Below, in pieces: positions 9,631 to 17,763 of a stretch of DNA of 64,000 nt. The stretch lies in NCBI GenBank assembly GCA_963734595.1, contig CAVTHV010000014.1:62001-126000 (forward strand), written 5' to 3'. The notes beneath the pieces are model-generated. The model was not told where the DNA came from. It was given only the letters and a program-made list of their open reading frames with translations, and searched no databases. A program made the translations under genes and the position numbers. Within the stretch, counting starts at the first letter, position 1. Every line of letters begins with the position of its first letter. This DNA comes from CAKKQX01 sp963734595. GTDB lineage: Bacteria > Pseudomonadota > Gammaproteobacteria > Burkholderiales > SG8-41.

Positions 9631-9702
9631 GGCACCAAACTGGTGCCAAGTGTCAACTAAAATTGTCACCTAAATTTGGCAACTAAAAATGTCAACCAAT
9701 AC
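9631..9702 (+). promoter_or_regulatory. Palindrome plus four 13-bp tandem repeats ahead of the DUF6998-like gene
   Basis: GGCACCA-AAC-TGGTGCC (9631-9647) is a perfect 7-bp inverted repeat. Immediately after come 13-base units: TGTCAACTAAAAT (9651), TGTCACCTAAATT (9664), TGGCAACTAAAAA (9677) and a partial TGTCAACCAAT (9690). The third and fourth units overlap the presumed TTG start of the next gene. The layout resembles an operator or iteron set for a DNA-binding protein. No known regulator motif was recognised. Confidence 0.6.
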
Positions 9703-10152
9703 ACGTTAGCGCCTCTTGATCATGCCCAAACGGCAAAGCCATCCGAAGGTCTCGCACTCGTATTTCAAGGCATCGAGCATCTCAAGACCACATTTCCACA
9801 CAGGCGGTTCACGGTCGACGGTCGCTTGGTCGGCGACGTTGGCGAAATCATCGCTGAACTCGAGTACGACGTCATCCTTCACGAAGTCTCTCAACCGGAT
9901 CACGACGGCAATACAACGGATGGCCGGAATGTTCAGGTCAAGGCCACGTTCAAGGACAGCCTCACATTCAAGACAACACCCGACTACTATTTGGGCTTCA
10001 AGCTCTATCCTGACGGTCGTTACGAGGAAATCTTCAATGGCCCAGGCCGGCTTATCCAGGAACGGTTTGCTCACCGAAGCGGAATCGGCACAACGCTTCT
10101 GTCGTTCCCCATTTCGACTACGGGAACTCTCAAAGCAGGTAGCACCCAATGA
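9676..10152 (+). CDS. DUF6998-like protein of an integron-type cassette
   Basis: A 158-residue protein resembling small proteins with the pattern RRFTVDGRLVGDVGEIIAEL followed by DGRNVQVKATF. The conserved Glu of GDVGE and the x-Q-V-K of DGRNVQVKAT recall the acidic and lysine positions of PD-(D/E)xK nuclease folds; that is inference. The start is TTG at 9676 with no clear ribosome site, inside 13-bp repeats. AT content is higher than in neighbouring housekeeping genes. The stop at 10150 is followed after about 20 bases by an attC-like site, as in integron gene cassettes. Confidence 0.55.
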   Translation: MATKNVNQYTLAPLDHAQTAKPSEGLALVFQGIEHLKTTFPHRRFTVDGRLVGDVGEIIAELEYDVILHEVSQPDHDGNTTDGRNVQVKATFKDSLTFKTTPDYYLGFKLYPDGRYEEIFNGPGRLIQERFAHRSGIGTTLLSFPISTTGTLKAGSTQ

Positions 10153-10171
10153 GCGTATTTCCAAACGAGAG

Positions 10172-10268
10172 GGCTAACCCGGCGGTCGAGCGGGCGGCCT
10201 GCAAGCTGCGCTTGCAGTTACCCTCCGCTCTTGTGGCTCCCGGCCGCAGCTAATCTTCGACGTTAGAG
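10172..10268 (+). other. attC-like recombination site 1
   Basis: The stretch GGCTAAC ... GTTAGAG is bounded by near-consensus R'' and R' boxes (RYYYAAC and GTTRRRY). Between them are CCGGCGGTCGAGCGGG, an inner CTGCAAG/CTTGCAG hairpin and a GCGGCC/GGCCGC pair. CTAAC pairs with GTTAG. The site sits 20 bases after the stop of one gene and 10 bases before the start of the next, exactly where a cassette attC belongs. The seventh base of each box departs from consensus, and no integrase is nearby. Confidence 0.6.
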
Positions 10269-10278
10269 GCGGCTGGAC

Positions 10279-11102
10279 ATGTCTATCGCTCTTGAACTTT
10301 CAGGTACACGCGAGGCAAAGCTTCTTCACGAGTTTCGTGAAGCTATCGCCAGGACGTCTTCAGAAGACTTGAAGTCGTGGGGACGACGCACTCTCGATGT
10401 GCTCGGCGAGGTTACAATTCGCCGAGGCAGGAATTTCCGATCATTAGTGGGGCGCGTTTGGGATTTCCTGACTGACGAGGCTAGTGGATTGCTCTCAGCG
10501 ATACGGCGAAATGAGGCCATCCCTCATTTGCAAGCGAGAGGAGCAGCTGCCGCATCGCAGGCGCAAGCGCTTGGCCGAGACTTCAACATGATCTATGAGG
10601 CCCTCAGCACCAATCTGAAGAACCGTCCCAAGGATACAGCGCCAAAGCTAGTAGCCGGTGTCTTGGGTTTCCTGGTCGGCTCCGGCGAGGGACGGGGACG
10701 GTGGCATTCCGGATCTGGACTTTTTGGGTGGCATAGGAGATCACCGATCTATCTTCACACATTCGGTAATTTCTGGAATAGTCGTTGAGACGCTTGTGCT
10801 CGGCATTCTTGATCTATCAAGGACCGTGTACAGAAACCTTCCAGGAGCACGACACGCTTTGGGAAGCTCTCAACGCCGCAAGTGATGACATATTTGCCGC
10901 GCTAGCCATAGGTCTCAGCGCCGGAATTGCTTACCACCTCGCTATCGACGCGACCATTGATGGCGACGGTACATTCAAAGACCTTCCTGTTTCAGTTCCT
11001 GTGGGGGGCCACCAAGCCATCTTGGTCGGAAATGCGGTGGCAGAGGGTCCACGCATTGGATACGCGCCGCCTCAAATGGGCCGCACCCACCATTTTCGTT
11101 AG
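10279..11102 (+). CDS. Cassette gene, putative metal-dependent hydrolase-like membrane protein, two shifts
   Basis: The reading frame starts at ATG 10279 (MSIALELSGTREAKLLHEF) and must change near 10690 and again near 10830. Joined, it has an N-terminal helical region of about 130 residues and a glycine-rich hydrophobic stretch VAGVLGFLVGS. Then come GDGDGGIPDLDFLGGIGDHR, HRSIFTHS and GIAYHLAIDATIDGDG. The HR-x3-THS and H-x2-xD motifs recall the DUF457/YdjM family of membrane-bound hydrolases; I did not recognise the exact family. The 3' end is uncertain, because another frame is open to 11256. It lies between two attC-like sites. Confidence 0.5.
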
Positions 11103-11314
11103 CATTATTTGCGGTTGGTTGGTGTGGTCGTTCAAGTGCCACGTTGGCGAGCTGGGCATATCGCTGAGTCAAAGACATCTCGCTCCTGAAGCAATTTGCA
11201 ACGAAAAAGCAGTTCATTTGGGCGGTGGGCAGCATCTTCGAGAAGACCGAGTTTAGGTCCTAGGAAGTGCGGCGTGAATTACGACGGCTCGAGGCCGCAG
11301 CCAGGAGCCATGGT

Positions 11315-11354
11315 GTCTAACCACGCCGACGCGCCGACGGCCGTGGTGTTGAGT
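11315..11354 (+). other. attC-like recombination site 2, short
   Basis: GTCTAAC (11315-11321) fits RYYYAAC perfectly and GTTGAGT (11348-11354) fits GTTRRRY perfectly. Between them CCACGCCG can pair with CGGCCGTGG, leaving one bulged C, as attC hairpins do. At 40 bases it is shorter than typical attC sites, so it may be a trimmed or degenerate one. It follows the second cassette gene and directly precedes a composite repeat. Confidence 0.45.
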
Positions 11355-11356
11355 TA

Positions 11357-11466
11357 TCCTCAGGACTTCCATTAAAGCAATTCCCCTTTCCCGGTTACTA
11401 TTTTGTAATCTGCAGTTCGATTTGATTTGTATTCATTGGCGTGCTTGGCGGCCTCGGCGGTTAAAT
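11357..11466. repeat. Composite repeat, inverted orientation, copy 3
   Basis: CTCAGGACTTCCATTAAAGC, then a CCCCTTTCCCGGTTACTATTTTGTAAT-type block, then TTGGCGTGCTTGGCGGCCTCGGCGGTTAAAT. The same block occurs at 13036-13135 with scattered substitutions (CTCAGGATTTTTATTAACG ... TTACTATCCTGTAAT ... TTGGCGTGCTTGGCG). The CTTGGCGG end faces left, opposite to the array at 9163. Confidence 0.8.
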
Positions 11467-11487
11467 TATCGTTCTAGCAAGGGATAT

Positions 11488-11566
11488 GGGGTCAGGTCTT
11501 GCAATCCAACAACCTTCATGCCCGGAAACGAGGCGAAGTAAATGTATGATTGCAAGACCTGACCCC
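11488..11566. repeat. 19-bp perfect inverted repeat, REP/MITE-like
   Basis: GGGGTCAGGTCTTGCAATC at 11488-11506 and its exact complement at 11548-11566 enclose 41 bases. Words of the type GGGGTCAGGTCTTG are, from general knowledge, common next to REP-associated (Y1/RAYT) transposase genes, but none is present here. It is probably a non-autonomous element. It lies just upstream of the DUF1499 gene and could affect its promoter. Confidence 0.75.
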
Positions 11567-11630
11567 TTTGCTTTTCGGAGCGGTCGTCAGCACGCTCATT
11601 TCACCGCGAACGTTAATTTTTCCTGACGTA

Positions 11631-12137
11631 ATGCGAACTTCGTTCATGACCATTCTTGGCTGGGTTGTTATCTTCGTCGTGTCGCTGGCATTGCTGGCCG
11701 TAGCCGCCGGGCAAATGGGCTTGCTGCAGGGCACGCCACCAGGCGATCTGGGCGTGCACGACGGCAGGTTGAAGTCGCCATCGATGACCGAGAACAGCGT
11801 TTCCAGCCAAGCCGCGCTTTATCCCGATCACCCGCAGCGCCGTTACGCCGAAATCGCGCCGTTGCCGGTCAAGGGTGACGGATATGCGACGCTGGCGAGG
11901 ATCAAGACGATCGTGGAGAAGATGGCGGGCGCCAAGGTGATGAAAAGCGAGCGCGATTATCTCTATGTGCAGTTCACGACGCCGCTCATGAAATTCGTCG
12001 ACGACGCCGAGTTCTGGTTCGATCCGGCGAACAACGTGATCCAGGTGCGCTCTGCCTCGCGCGTGGGCCGCTCGGATTTTGGCGTCAATCGCAAACGCAT
12101 CGAGGCGGTGCGGGCCGCATTGGCGGCAACGCGGTAA
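11631..12137 (+). CDS. DUF1499 family protein
   Basis: A protein of about 168 residues with one N-terminal membrane segment (TILGWVVIFVVSLALLAVAA) and a DUF1499 domain. The domain includes VSSQAALYPDHPQRRYAEIA, DYLYVQFTTPLMKFVDDAEFW, and SRVGRSDFGVNRKRIEAVRA near the end. This family is usually predicted to face the periplasm; its function is not established. ATG 11631 and ATG 11646 are both possible starts and neither has a strong ribosome site. It is intact, unlike its cassette neighbours. Confidence 0.85.
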   Translation: MRTSFMTILGWVVIFVVSLALLAVAAGQMGLLQGTPPGDLGVHDGRLKSPSMTENSVSSQAALYPDHPQRRYAEIAPLPVKGDGYATLARIKTIVEKMAGAKVMKSERDYLYVQFTTPLMKFVDDAEFWFDPANNVIQVRSASRVGRSDFGVNRKRIEAVRAALAATR

Positions 12138-12292
12138 CCGCAATTCAACACAACAAGCCAATCCAAAGCGGATCGGACCTTTGCAAAGGCTTCATTGGCG
12201 GTAGCAATCCTCGCCAAACACGTCATCCCGGGGGCGTCGAAGCGCGTTCTTAGAGGCAGAATCGACGTCCCAAGAAGGAACGTGATACCTGC

Positions 12293-12925
12293 GTGGCCCA
12301 ACCCGGCAAAAGAAAATATATTTATAAACAACGAATTGGCGATATAAGATCACAAGCCGTGATCTTACGTCCAGCGGAGGAAACATGGGGAAAGTCTGGT
12401 CTGGTACCGGTGCACGTGGTCCAGAGTCACATTCTGTTGGTTCGCGGGCAAAAGGTCATGCTGGGTGCCGATTTGGCTTCTCTTTACGAAGTCGAAACCC
12501 GCACTCTGATGCAGGCGGTAAAGCGGAATGCCGATCGATTCCCGGAAGATTTCATGTTTCAACTGAATTGGGAGGAAACGCGCGCCCTAAGATCACAGAA
12601 TGTGATCTTGGAAAGCAAGGGACACTTCAGATTTCGCCCCTACGCATTTACCGAACATGGCGCAATCATGGCAGCCAGCGTGCTCAATTCGCCACGCGCG
12701 GTCGAGGTAAGCGTCTACGTCGTGCGTGCCTTCGTCAAACTGCGTGAATTGCTCGCCTCGAACAAGGAGCTTGCGAAAAAGCTGGACGAGCTGGAGCGCA
12801 AGCTTTCCGTTCATGACAAGGCCATCGTGCGGCTGGTCGAAACGATCCGGCAACTGATGACACCACCCGAAACCAAGAAGCGGCCGATTGGGTTTGTCAT
12901 TCCGGAGGAGAGAGGCAAACGATAG
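12293..12925 (+). CDS. ORF6N-domain DNA-binding protein
   Basis: Contains a full ORF6N domain: VHVVQSHILLVRGQKVMLGA, DLASLYEVETRTLMQAVKRN, ADRFPEDFMFQLNWEE, then FRPYAFTEHGAIMAASVLNS. A coiled C-terminal part (LASNKELAKKLDELERKLS) ends in PIGFVIPEERGKR. Such proteins are related to phage antirepressors and are scattered through mobile DNA; the target here is unknown. The annotated GTG at 12293 is weak. The native start may be near 12385, where ATG is out of frame by one base. AT-rich flanks fit a transferred gene. Confidence 0.85.
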   Translation: MAQPGKRKYIYKQRIGDIRSQAVILRPAEETWGKSGLVPVHVVQSHILLVRGQKVMLGADLASLYEVETRTLMQAVKRNADRFPEDFMFQLNWEETRALRSQNVILESKGHFRFRPYAFTEHGAIMAASVLNSPRAVEVSVYVVRAFVKLRELLASNKELAKKLDELERKLSVHDKAIVRLVETIRQLMTPPETKKRPIGFVIPEERGKR

Positions 12926-13035
12926 ATAAATGTTAACTTCTATATGGCAACGGCTCGTTATCGGAGCCGTGGAGCGGGCGGCTTCTCGTAGAAGTGACCG
13001 TTGAAGTCTTGTCCCCTTTACTTTGTCAGCCTAAA
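12926..13035. other. Non-coding gap with hairpins after the ORF6N gene
   Basis: No gene is visible. ACGGCTC (12950-12956) and GAGCCGT (12964-12970) form a perfect 7-bp stem that could end ORF6N transcription, although no T-run follows. AACTTC near 12935 and CCGTTGAAGT near 12998 can close a wider imperfect palindrome around it. The composite repeat begins at 13036. Confidence 0.5.
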
Positions 13036-13325
13036 CCATTCTCAGGATTTTTATTAACGTAAGCCCCCCTTCTCGATTACTATCCTGTAATTCTCGGTTT
13101 GCCATTTTGAATTCCTTGGCGTGCTTGGCGCACCCGTCGAGCGGGTATAGAAAAGAAGCCTTGGCGGTTCAAAAAGTCGGTAATGGGTAATGGGTAATGG
13201 AAATGACAAGTAATCGAGAGCTGAGCATTTCGTTTGTTTTGCTTTTTCCTTCGTGTCCTTTGTGTCCTTCGTGTCCCCGCTTTTGTTCTTCTTGGCGCCT
13301 TGGCGTCTTGGCGGTTCAATAGGTC
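13036..13325. repeat. Composite CCGCCAAG repeat, inverted orientation, copy 4
   Basis: Read on the minus strand it has the same module order as copy 1: a GAACCGCCAAG run with GAAGAACAAAAG, then GACACGAAGG words, then CATTACCC words, then TTTTTGAACCGCCAAGG. It also contains the ACCCG(TCGAG)CGGGT hairpin (13132-13146) seen in copy 2 and the CTCAGGA...TTACTATCCTGTAAT block seen in copy 3. The CTTGGCGGTTCAAT end stops 8 bases before the rlmI start. With copy 2 it brackets the island 9541-13035 in inverted orientation. Confidence 0.85.
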
Positions 13326-13328
13326 TTC

Positions 13329-14552
13329 ATGCATAAACTGATTCTCAAACCCGGCCGCGAGAAGTCCCTCAAGCGCAAACACCCCTGGGTCTTCTCCGGC
13401 GCGGTCGCGCGCGTCGAAGGCGATCCGCAGCTGGGCGACACGATCGACGTGCGCACGGCCGACGGCGAGTTCCTCGCCGTCGCCGCCTACAGCCCGCATT
13501 CGCAGATCCGCGCGCGCGTGTGGGACTGGCGCGAGCGCGTCATCGACGCCGAATTTTTTCGCGAGCGCATCGAGCGCGCCGTGCATGCGCGCGCGACGCT
13601 CGCGCAAAGCGGCACGAGCGACGCGCAGCGCCTGATCCACGGCGAGTCCGACGGCCTGCCGGGAATCATCGCCGACCGTTACGGCGACACCGTGGTGGTG
13701 GCGCTCACCAGCGCCGGCGCCGAGCGCTGGCGTGAACAAATTATTGAACATATACAACGGGTTACATCTGCCGCCTGTCTGTGGGAACGCTCGGATGCCG
13801 AATCCCGCCAGCTCGAAGGATTGGCGCCGAGCACCGGACTGTTATACGGCGCCGCGCCCGCCGCGCCGCTGATCGTCAGCGAGCACGGCCTGCGCTTCGA
13901 GGTCGCGCTCGAAGGCGGCCACAAGACCGGTTTTTATCTCGACCAGCGCGACAACCGGCTCAAGGTGCGCGCGCTCGCCAAAGACCGCGACGTGCTCGAC
14001 TGCTTTTGCTACAGCGGCGGCTTCGCGCTCAATGCGCTCGCCGGCGGCGCGAAATCGGTGACGGCGATCGACAGCTCGGCGGATGCGCTGGCGCAGGCGC
14101 GGCGCAATGAAGAACTGAATAAACTGTCGCAGGCGGAATGGCATGGAGGCCGACGTGTTCCAGGCGTTGCGGCGCTTCCGCGACCAGCGGCGCGGATTTC
14201 GATCTGATCGTGCTCGATCCGCCGAAATTCGCGCCGACCGTGTCGCACGTGGAAAAGGCCGCGCGCGCCTACAAGGACATCAACCTGCTCGCGTTCAAGC
14301 TGCTGCGGCCGGGCGGGGTGCTGGTGACGTTCTCGTGCTCGGGCGGCGTGTCGGCGCGACCTGTTCCAGAAAATCATCGCCGGCGCGGCGCTCGACGCCG
14401 GGGCCGATGCGCGCATCGAGGACTGGCTGCACGCGGCGCCGGATCATCCGGTCGCGCTCAATTTTCCGGAGAGCGAGTATCTGAAGGGATTGATCTGCAG
14501 AACGTGCAAGATTAAGCCGCCAAGGCCGCCAAGAAGTTCAAAGCAGGATTGA
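13329..14552 (+). CDS. rlmI: 23S rRNA m5C1962 methyltransferase (RlmI family), three +1 shifts
   Basis: SAM-dependent methyltransferase with an N-terminal PUA domain (ILKPGREKSLKRKHPWVFSG) and a Rossmann domain (KTGFYLDQRDNR, VLDCFCYSGGFALNAL, FDLIVLDPPKFAP, TFSCSGGVS). These identify the RlmI/YccW family. The frame breaks near 14146, 14190 and 14352; removing one C at each site restores the sequence through ESEYLKGLICR. The native end is unclear. The frame runs into the CCGCCAAG array (KPPRPPRSSKQD) and stops on TTGA of the second repeat unit. Confidence 0.88.
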
Positions 14553-14731
14553 ACCGCCAAGACGCCAAGACGCCAAGAAGGACGAAAACGAAATAAAAGC
14601 GAAACGAAATCCGAAGTAGGCAGTGAATTGCAGTCAGCTGCTTGGGCACGATAGATCCGATTGGCCCGAATCTTTTAGAAGATATTGTCTTTGGTTTTCT
14701 TGGCGTGCTTGGCGCCTTGGCGGTTCAAATT
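14514..14731. repeat. Inverted CCGCCAAG element between rlmI and yidD
   Basis: GCCGCCAAGGCCGCCAAGAAG (14516 on) points right and CTTGGCGTGCTTGGCGCC with TTGGCGGTTCAAAT (14700-14731) points left, so the two ends form terminal inverted repeats around about 150 bases. It sits between the convergent genes rlmI and yidD and adjoins both stop codons. The core has no ORF and no sequence I recognise. Confidence 0.75.
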
Positions 14732-14735
14732 GCCT

Positions 14736-14957
14736 TTAAGGCTTTGCCGGCGGCACCGGATCCACGCCGCCCGGATGCCACGGGTGGCACCTGAGGATCC
14801 GTCTGATCGCGAGCCACGAGCCCTTCAGCGAGCCGTGCACTTCGATCGCTTCGCGCGCATAGCTCGAACAGGTCGGATAGAAGCGGCACTGGCTGCCGAA
14901 AAACGGCGACAGCAGCAGTTTGTAACCGTCGATCAGGGCGAGCAGAATTGATTTCAT
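14736..14957 (-). CDS. yidD: Membrane protein insertion efficiency factor YidD
   Basis: A 73-residue YidD protein, which helps YidC insert inner-membrane proteins. Visible are ILLALIDGYKLLLSPFFG, the invariant CRFYPTCSSYAREAI and RILRCHPWHPGGVDPVP. The start at 14957 gives the canonical short protein; the longer upstream frame is spurious. YidD is usually in rpmH-rnpA-yidD-yidC, so its place alone between rlmI and a zinc locus is unusual. Confidence 0.92.
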   Translation of the reverse strand: MKSILLALIDGYKLLLSPFFGSQCRFYPTCSSYAREAIEVHGSLKGSWLAIRRILRCHPWHPGGVDPVPPAKP

Positions 14958-15062
14958 CCTGGCGAAAAGTATAGCACCGCTCCGCTGCCGGCCCGGTTGC
15001 GGTTCGCATTCAAAAGGTTTAGATTCCGCCTTTGCTCCAATCGAAGGTCCGGGTCCAACGCC

Positions 15063-15389
15063 GTGAAGCGCGTGTTTCCACAGGTTGTCTTTATCCTCCT
15101 GCTGCTGTTTGCACAGCAGGCCGCGTTCACGCACGCGGCATGGCATGCCCACGACCAGCATCCGGCGCAGCACGACAGCAAGGACAAGGTTTCCTTTCAG
15201 GGCAGTTTATGCGACCTGCACGTCGCGTTCAGCGCGGTGCTGGGCATGGCGCATGCGAGCCCTGTGCATCACGCAGCGCGGGAATGCACCGATGAGCGCA
15301 TCGTGCAGCGCCCGCACGCCGCTTCGTGTCGCCGAGTCACCCACCCCCCTTTCGCGCGGCCCGCCTCGTTCTTCTTTGACATGGTTTGA
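15063..15389 (+). CDS. Small secreted histidine-rich protein
   Basis: About 108 residues starting at GTG 15063. A clear signal peptide (VKRVFPQVVFILLLLFAQQA) ends before AAFTHAAWHAHDQHPAQHD, which is rich in His and Asp and suits loose metal binding. One CDLH motif and further histidines follow. I do not recognise a named family. It stands just upstream of the outer-membrane and metal-ABC genes on the same strand, so a role in periplasmic metal buffering is inferred. Confidence 0.6.
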   Translation: MKRVFPQVVFILLLLFAQQAAFTHAAWHAHDQHPAQHDSKDKVSFQGSLCDLHVAFSAVLGMAHASPVHHAARECTDERIVQRPHAASCRRVTHPPFARPASFFFDMV

Positions 15390-15442
15390 CGCTGCCGGCA
15401 ATGCCGGCAGCCGTGTTCCATTCATGTTCAAAGGAGACGCAA

Positions 15443-16823
15443 GTGTTCAAAAGAAATTTGATCGCCGTGGCGGTCGCGTTCACATTCAGCGGTCCTGCGC
15501 TGGCGCAGGACGCCGACCTCGCGAAAATCCGCGAGGAAATCAAGCAGATGAAGGATAGCTACGAGCAGCGCATCCAGGCGCTGGAAAAACGGCTGGCCGT
15601 GGCCGAAGCCAAGGCCGGCAAGGCGGAGCAAAGCGCAGCCAGCGCCGAGACCGCCGCGAGCGCCGCCGCCAACAGCAGAGGTCCAAACGCGTTCAACCCC
15701 GAGATTTCGCTGATCCTGCAGGGCACCTATGCGCGGACTTCGCAGGATCCCAACGACTATCACATCACGGGGTTCCTGCCGTCGGGCGGCGAGGTCGGGC
15801 CGCCGAAGCGCAGTTTCGGTCTGCAGGAAACCGAACTGGCCATGGCCTCCAATATCGATCCCTATTTCCGCGGCGTCGCGATCGCCTCGCTCGCGCCCGA
15901 AGGCGGCGCCTCCGTCGAGGAGGCGTATTTCCAGACGCTGGCCCTGCCGCAGGGCTTCACGTTCAAGGGCGGCCGCTTTTTCTCGGGCATCGGTTACCTG
16001 AACGAGCAACACCAGCATGCGTGGGATTTCCAGGATGCGCCGCTGCCGTACAAGGCGTTCCTCGGCACGCAGCTCAAGCAGGATGGCCTGCAGTTGAAGT
16101 GGATCGCGCCGACGGATCTGTTCGTCGAGCTGGGCGCCGAGGTTTCGAGCGGCGACCAGTTTCCCGGCAACGACCGCAACAAGAACGGCATCGGCGGCAG
16201 CGCGCTCTTCGGCCACATCGGCGGCGACATCGGCACGAGCTACGCCTGGCGCACCGGGCTGTCCTATCTCCAGACCTCGGCGCAGAACCGCGCCTATCAG
16301 GACACCGACGCGCTCGGCAACGCGGTGACCAACGCTTTCACCGGCGATGCCAAACTGTGGGTTGCCGACGCGGTGCTGAAATGGGCGCCCAACGGCAACG
16401 ACACCTACACCAACTTCAAGCTGCAGGGCGAATACTTCCGCCTGAAACAGGATGGCCAGCTCACGTACAACACGGCGCTGCCGTGCCACCGGCAACTTCG
16501 ACGCCGACCAGTCGGGCTGGTACCTGCAGGGCATCTGGCAGTTCATGCCGCGCTGGCGCGTCGGCTACCGCTACGACACCCTGCGTTACGGCACCGTCAA
16601 CAACGGCGTCGTGACGAGCGGCGCGGCGACCGCGGCCGACTTCCCGCTGCTCGCGAATTACAGCCCGTCGCGCAACACGCTGATGTTCGACTGGACCGCG
16701 ACCGAGTTCAGCCGCATCCGGCTGCAGCTGGGCCAGGACAAGTCGCGGCTCGGGGCCACCGACAACCAGGTGTTCGTGCAATACCTCTACAGCCTGGGCG
16801 CGCATGGCGCGCACACGTTTTGA
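15443..16823 (+). CDS. Outer-membrane beta-barrel protein of a metal-uptake locus, one shift
   Basis: GTG at 15443 follows a strong AAGGAG ribosome site. The product has a signal peptide (NLIAVAVAFTFSGPALA) and a coiled-coil (residues about 25-75, IREEIKQMKDSYEQRIQALE). A barrel of about 380 residues follows and ends in aromatic F (HGAHTF), the usual outer-membrane signature. The frame breaks near 16485. It is not a TonB-dependent receptor, as no plug domain is present. Placement directly before a TroA-type binding protein and permease suggests metal passage, probably zinc; this is inference. Confidence 0.75.
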
Positions 16824-16856
16824 ACGGCTGAAGCATTCCGGAGAAAGGTTACGATC

Positions 16857-17763
16857 ATGATCAAATGGCTGAAATGCATCATTGCGCTGGCCGCCGTGCT
16901 GGCGGTGCAACCGGCGTTTGCCGCGCTCAATATTCTCGCCTGCGAACCCGAATGGGGCGCGCTGGCGAAGGAACTGGGCGGCGACAAGGTGAGCATCTAC
17001 GTTGCGACCAACGCGATGCAGGATCCGCATCACATCCAGGCGCGCCCGAGCCTGATGGCGCGCGCGCGCAACGCCGACCTGGTGGTCTGCACCGGCGCCG
17101 AACTCGAGATCGGCTGGCTGCCGCTGCTGCAGACGCAGTCGGGCAACCCGAAAATCCAGACCGGACAGCCCGGTTATTTCGAAGCGTCGCGCTACGTGGC
17201 GAAACTGGAAGTGCCGCAACGCGTGGACCGCGCGCAGGGCGATGTGCATCCCGGCGGCAACCCGCACATTCAACTGAGCCCCTACAACATCGAGAAAGTC
17301 GCGGCGGCGCTCGCCGAGCGCATGGCGCAGCTCGACAGCGGCGATGCCGCGTACTACCAGGCGCGCACCAAGGCCTTCCTCGACCGCTGGCAGCAGGCGA
17401 TTACAAAATGGGAAAAGGAGGCGGCGCCGCTCAAGGGGATGACGATCGTTGCTTATCACAAGAATTTGTCCTATCTCAACGCCTGGCTGGGCATGCAAGG
17501 AAATCGGGGAACTGGAGCCCAAGCCCGGGCTGCCGCCGACGACCGCGCATCTGAGCGAGCTGCTGGCGCAGCTTGCCAAGACTCCGGCAAAGGCGGTCGT
17601 GAGCGCCGCGTACAACGATTCGCGGGCGGGCGAGTGGCTGGCCGAGCGCGCCAAAATCCCCGCCGTGACCGTGCCCTTCACGGTCGGCGGCACCGACAAG
17701 GCGCAGGATCTGTTCAGCCTTTATGATGACACGCTGTCACGGTTGCTCGCGGTCGCCAAATGA
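16857..17763 (+). CDS. Metal ABC transporter substrate-binding protein (ZnuA/TroA family), one +1 shift
   Basis: Periplasmic binding protein with signal peptide (CIIALAAVLAVQPAFA). Candidate metal ligands of the TroA fold are His in MQDPHHIQARP, His in GGNPHIQLSP and His in IVAYHKNLSYL, plus an acidic residue late in the chain (YNDSRAGEWL). This three-histidine pattern fits zinc or manganese. There is no long His-rich loop as in classical ZnuA. The frame breaks near 17500; removing one C gives WLGMKEIGELEPKPGLPPTT. The stop overlaps the permease start (ATGA). Confidence 0.85.

Noticed and set aside
12931..13007. Hairpin after the ORF6N gene as a third attC site
   Set aside because: Arms pair, but the candidate boxes TGTTAAC and GTTGAAG miss the consensus at key positions; treated as an ordinary hairpin.
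14960..15062. Zur operator ahead of the metal-uptake genes
   Set aside because: No good GTTATA-N-TATAAC-like palindrome could be found by eye.
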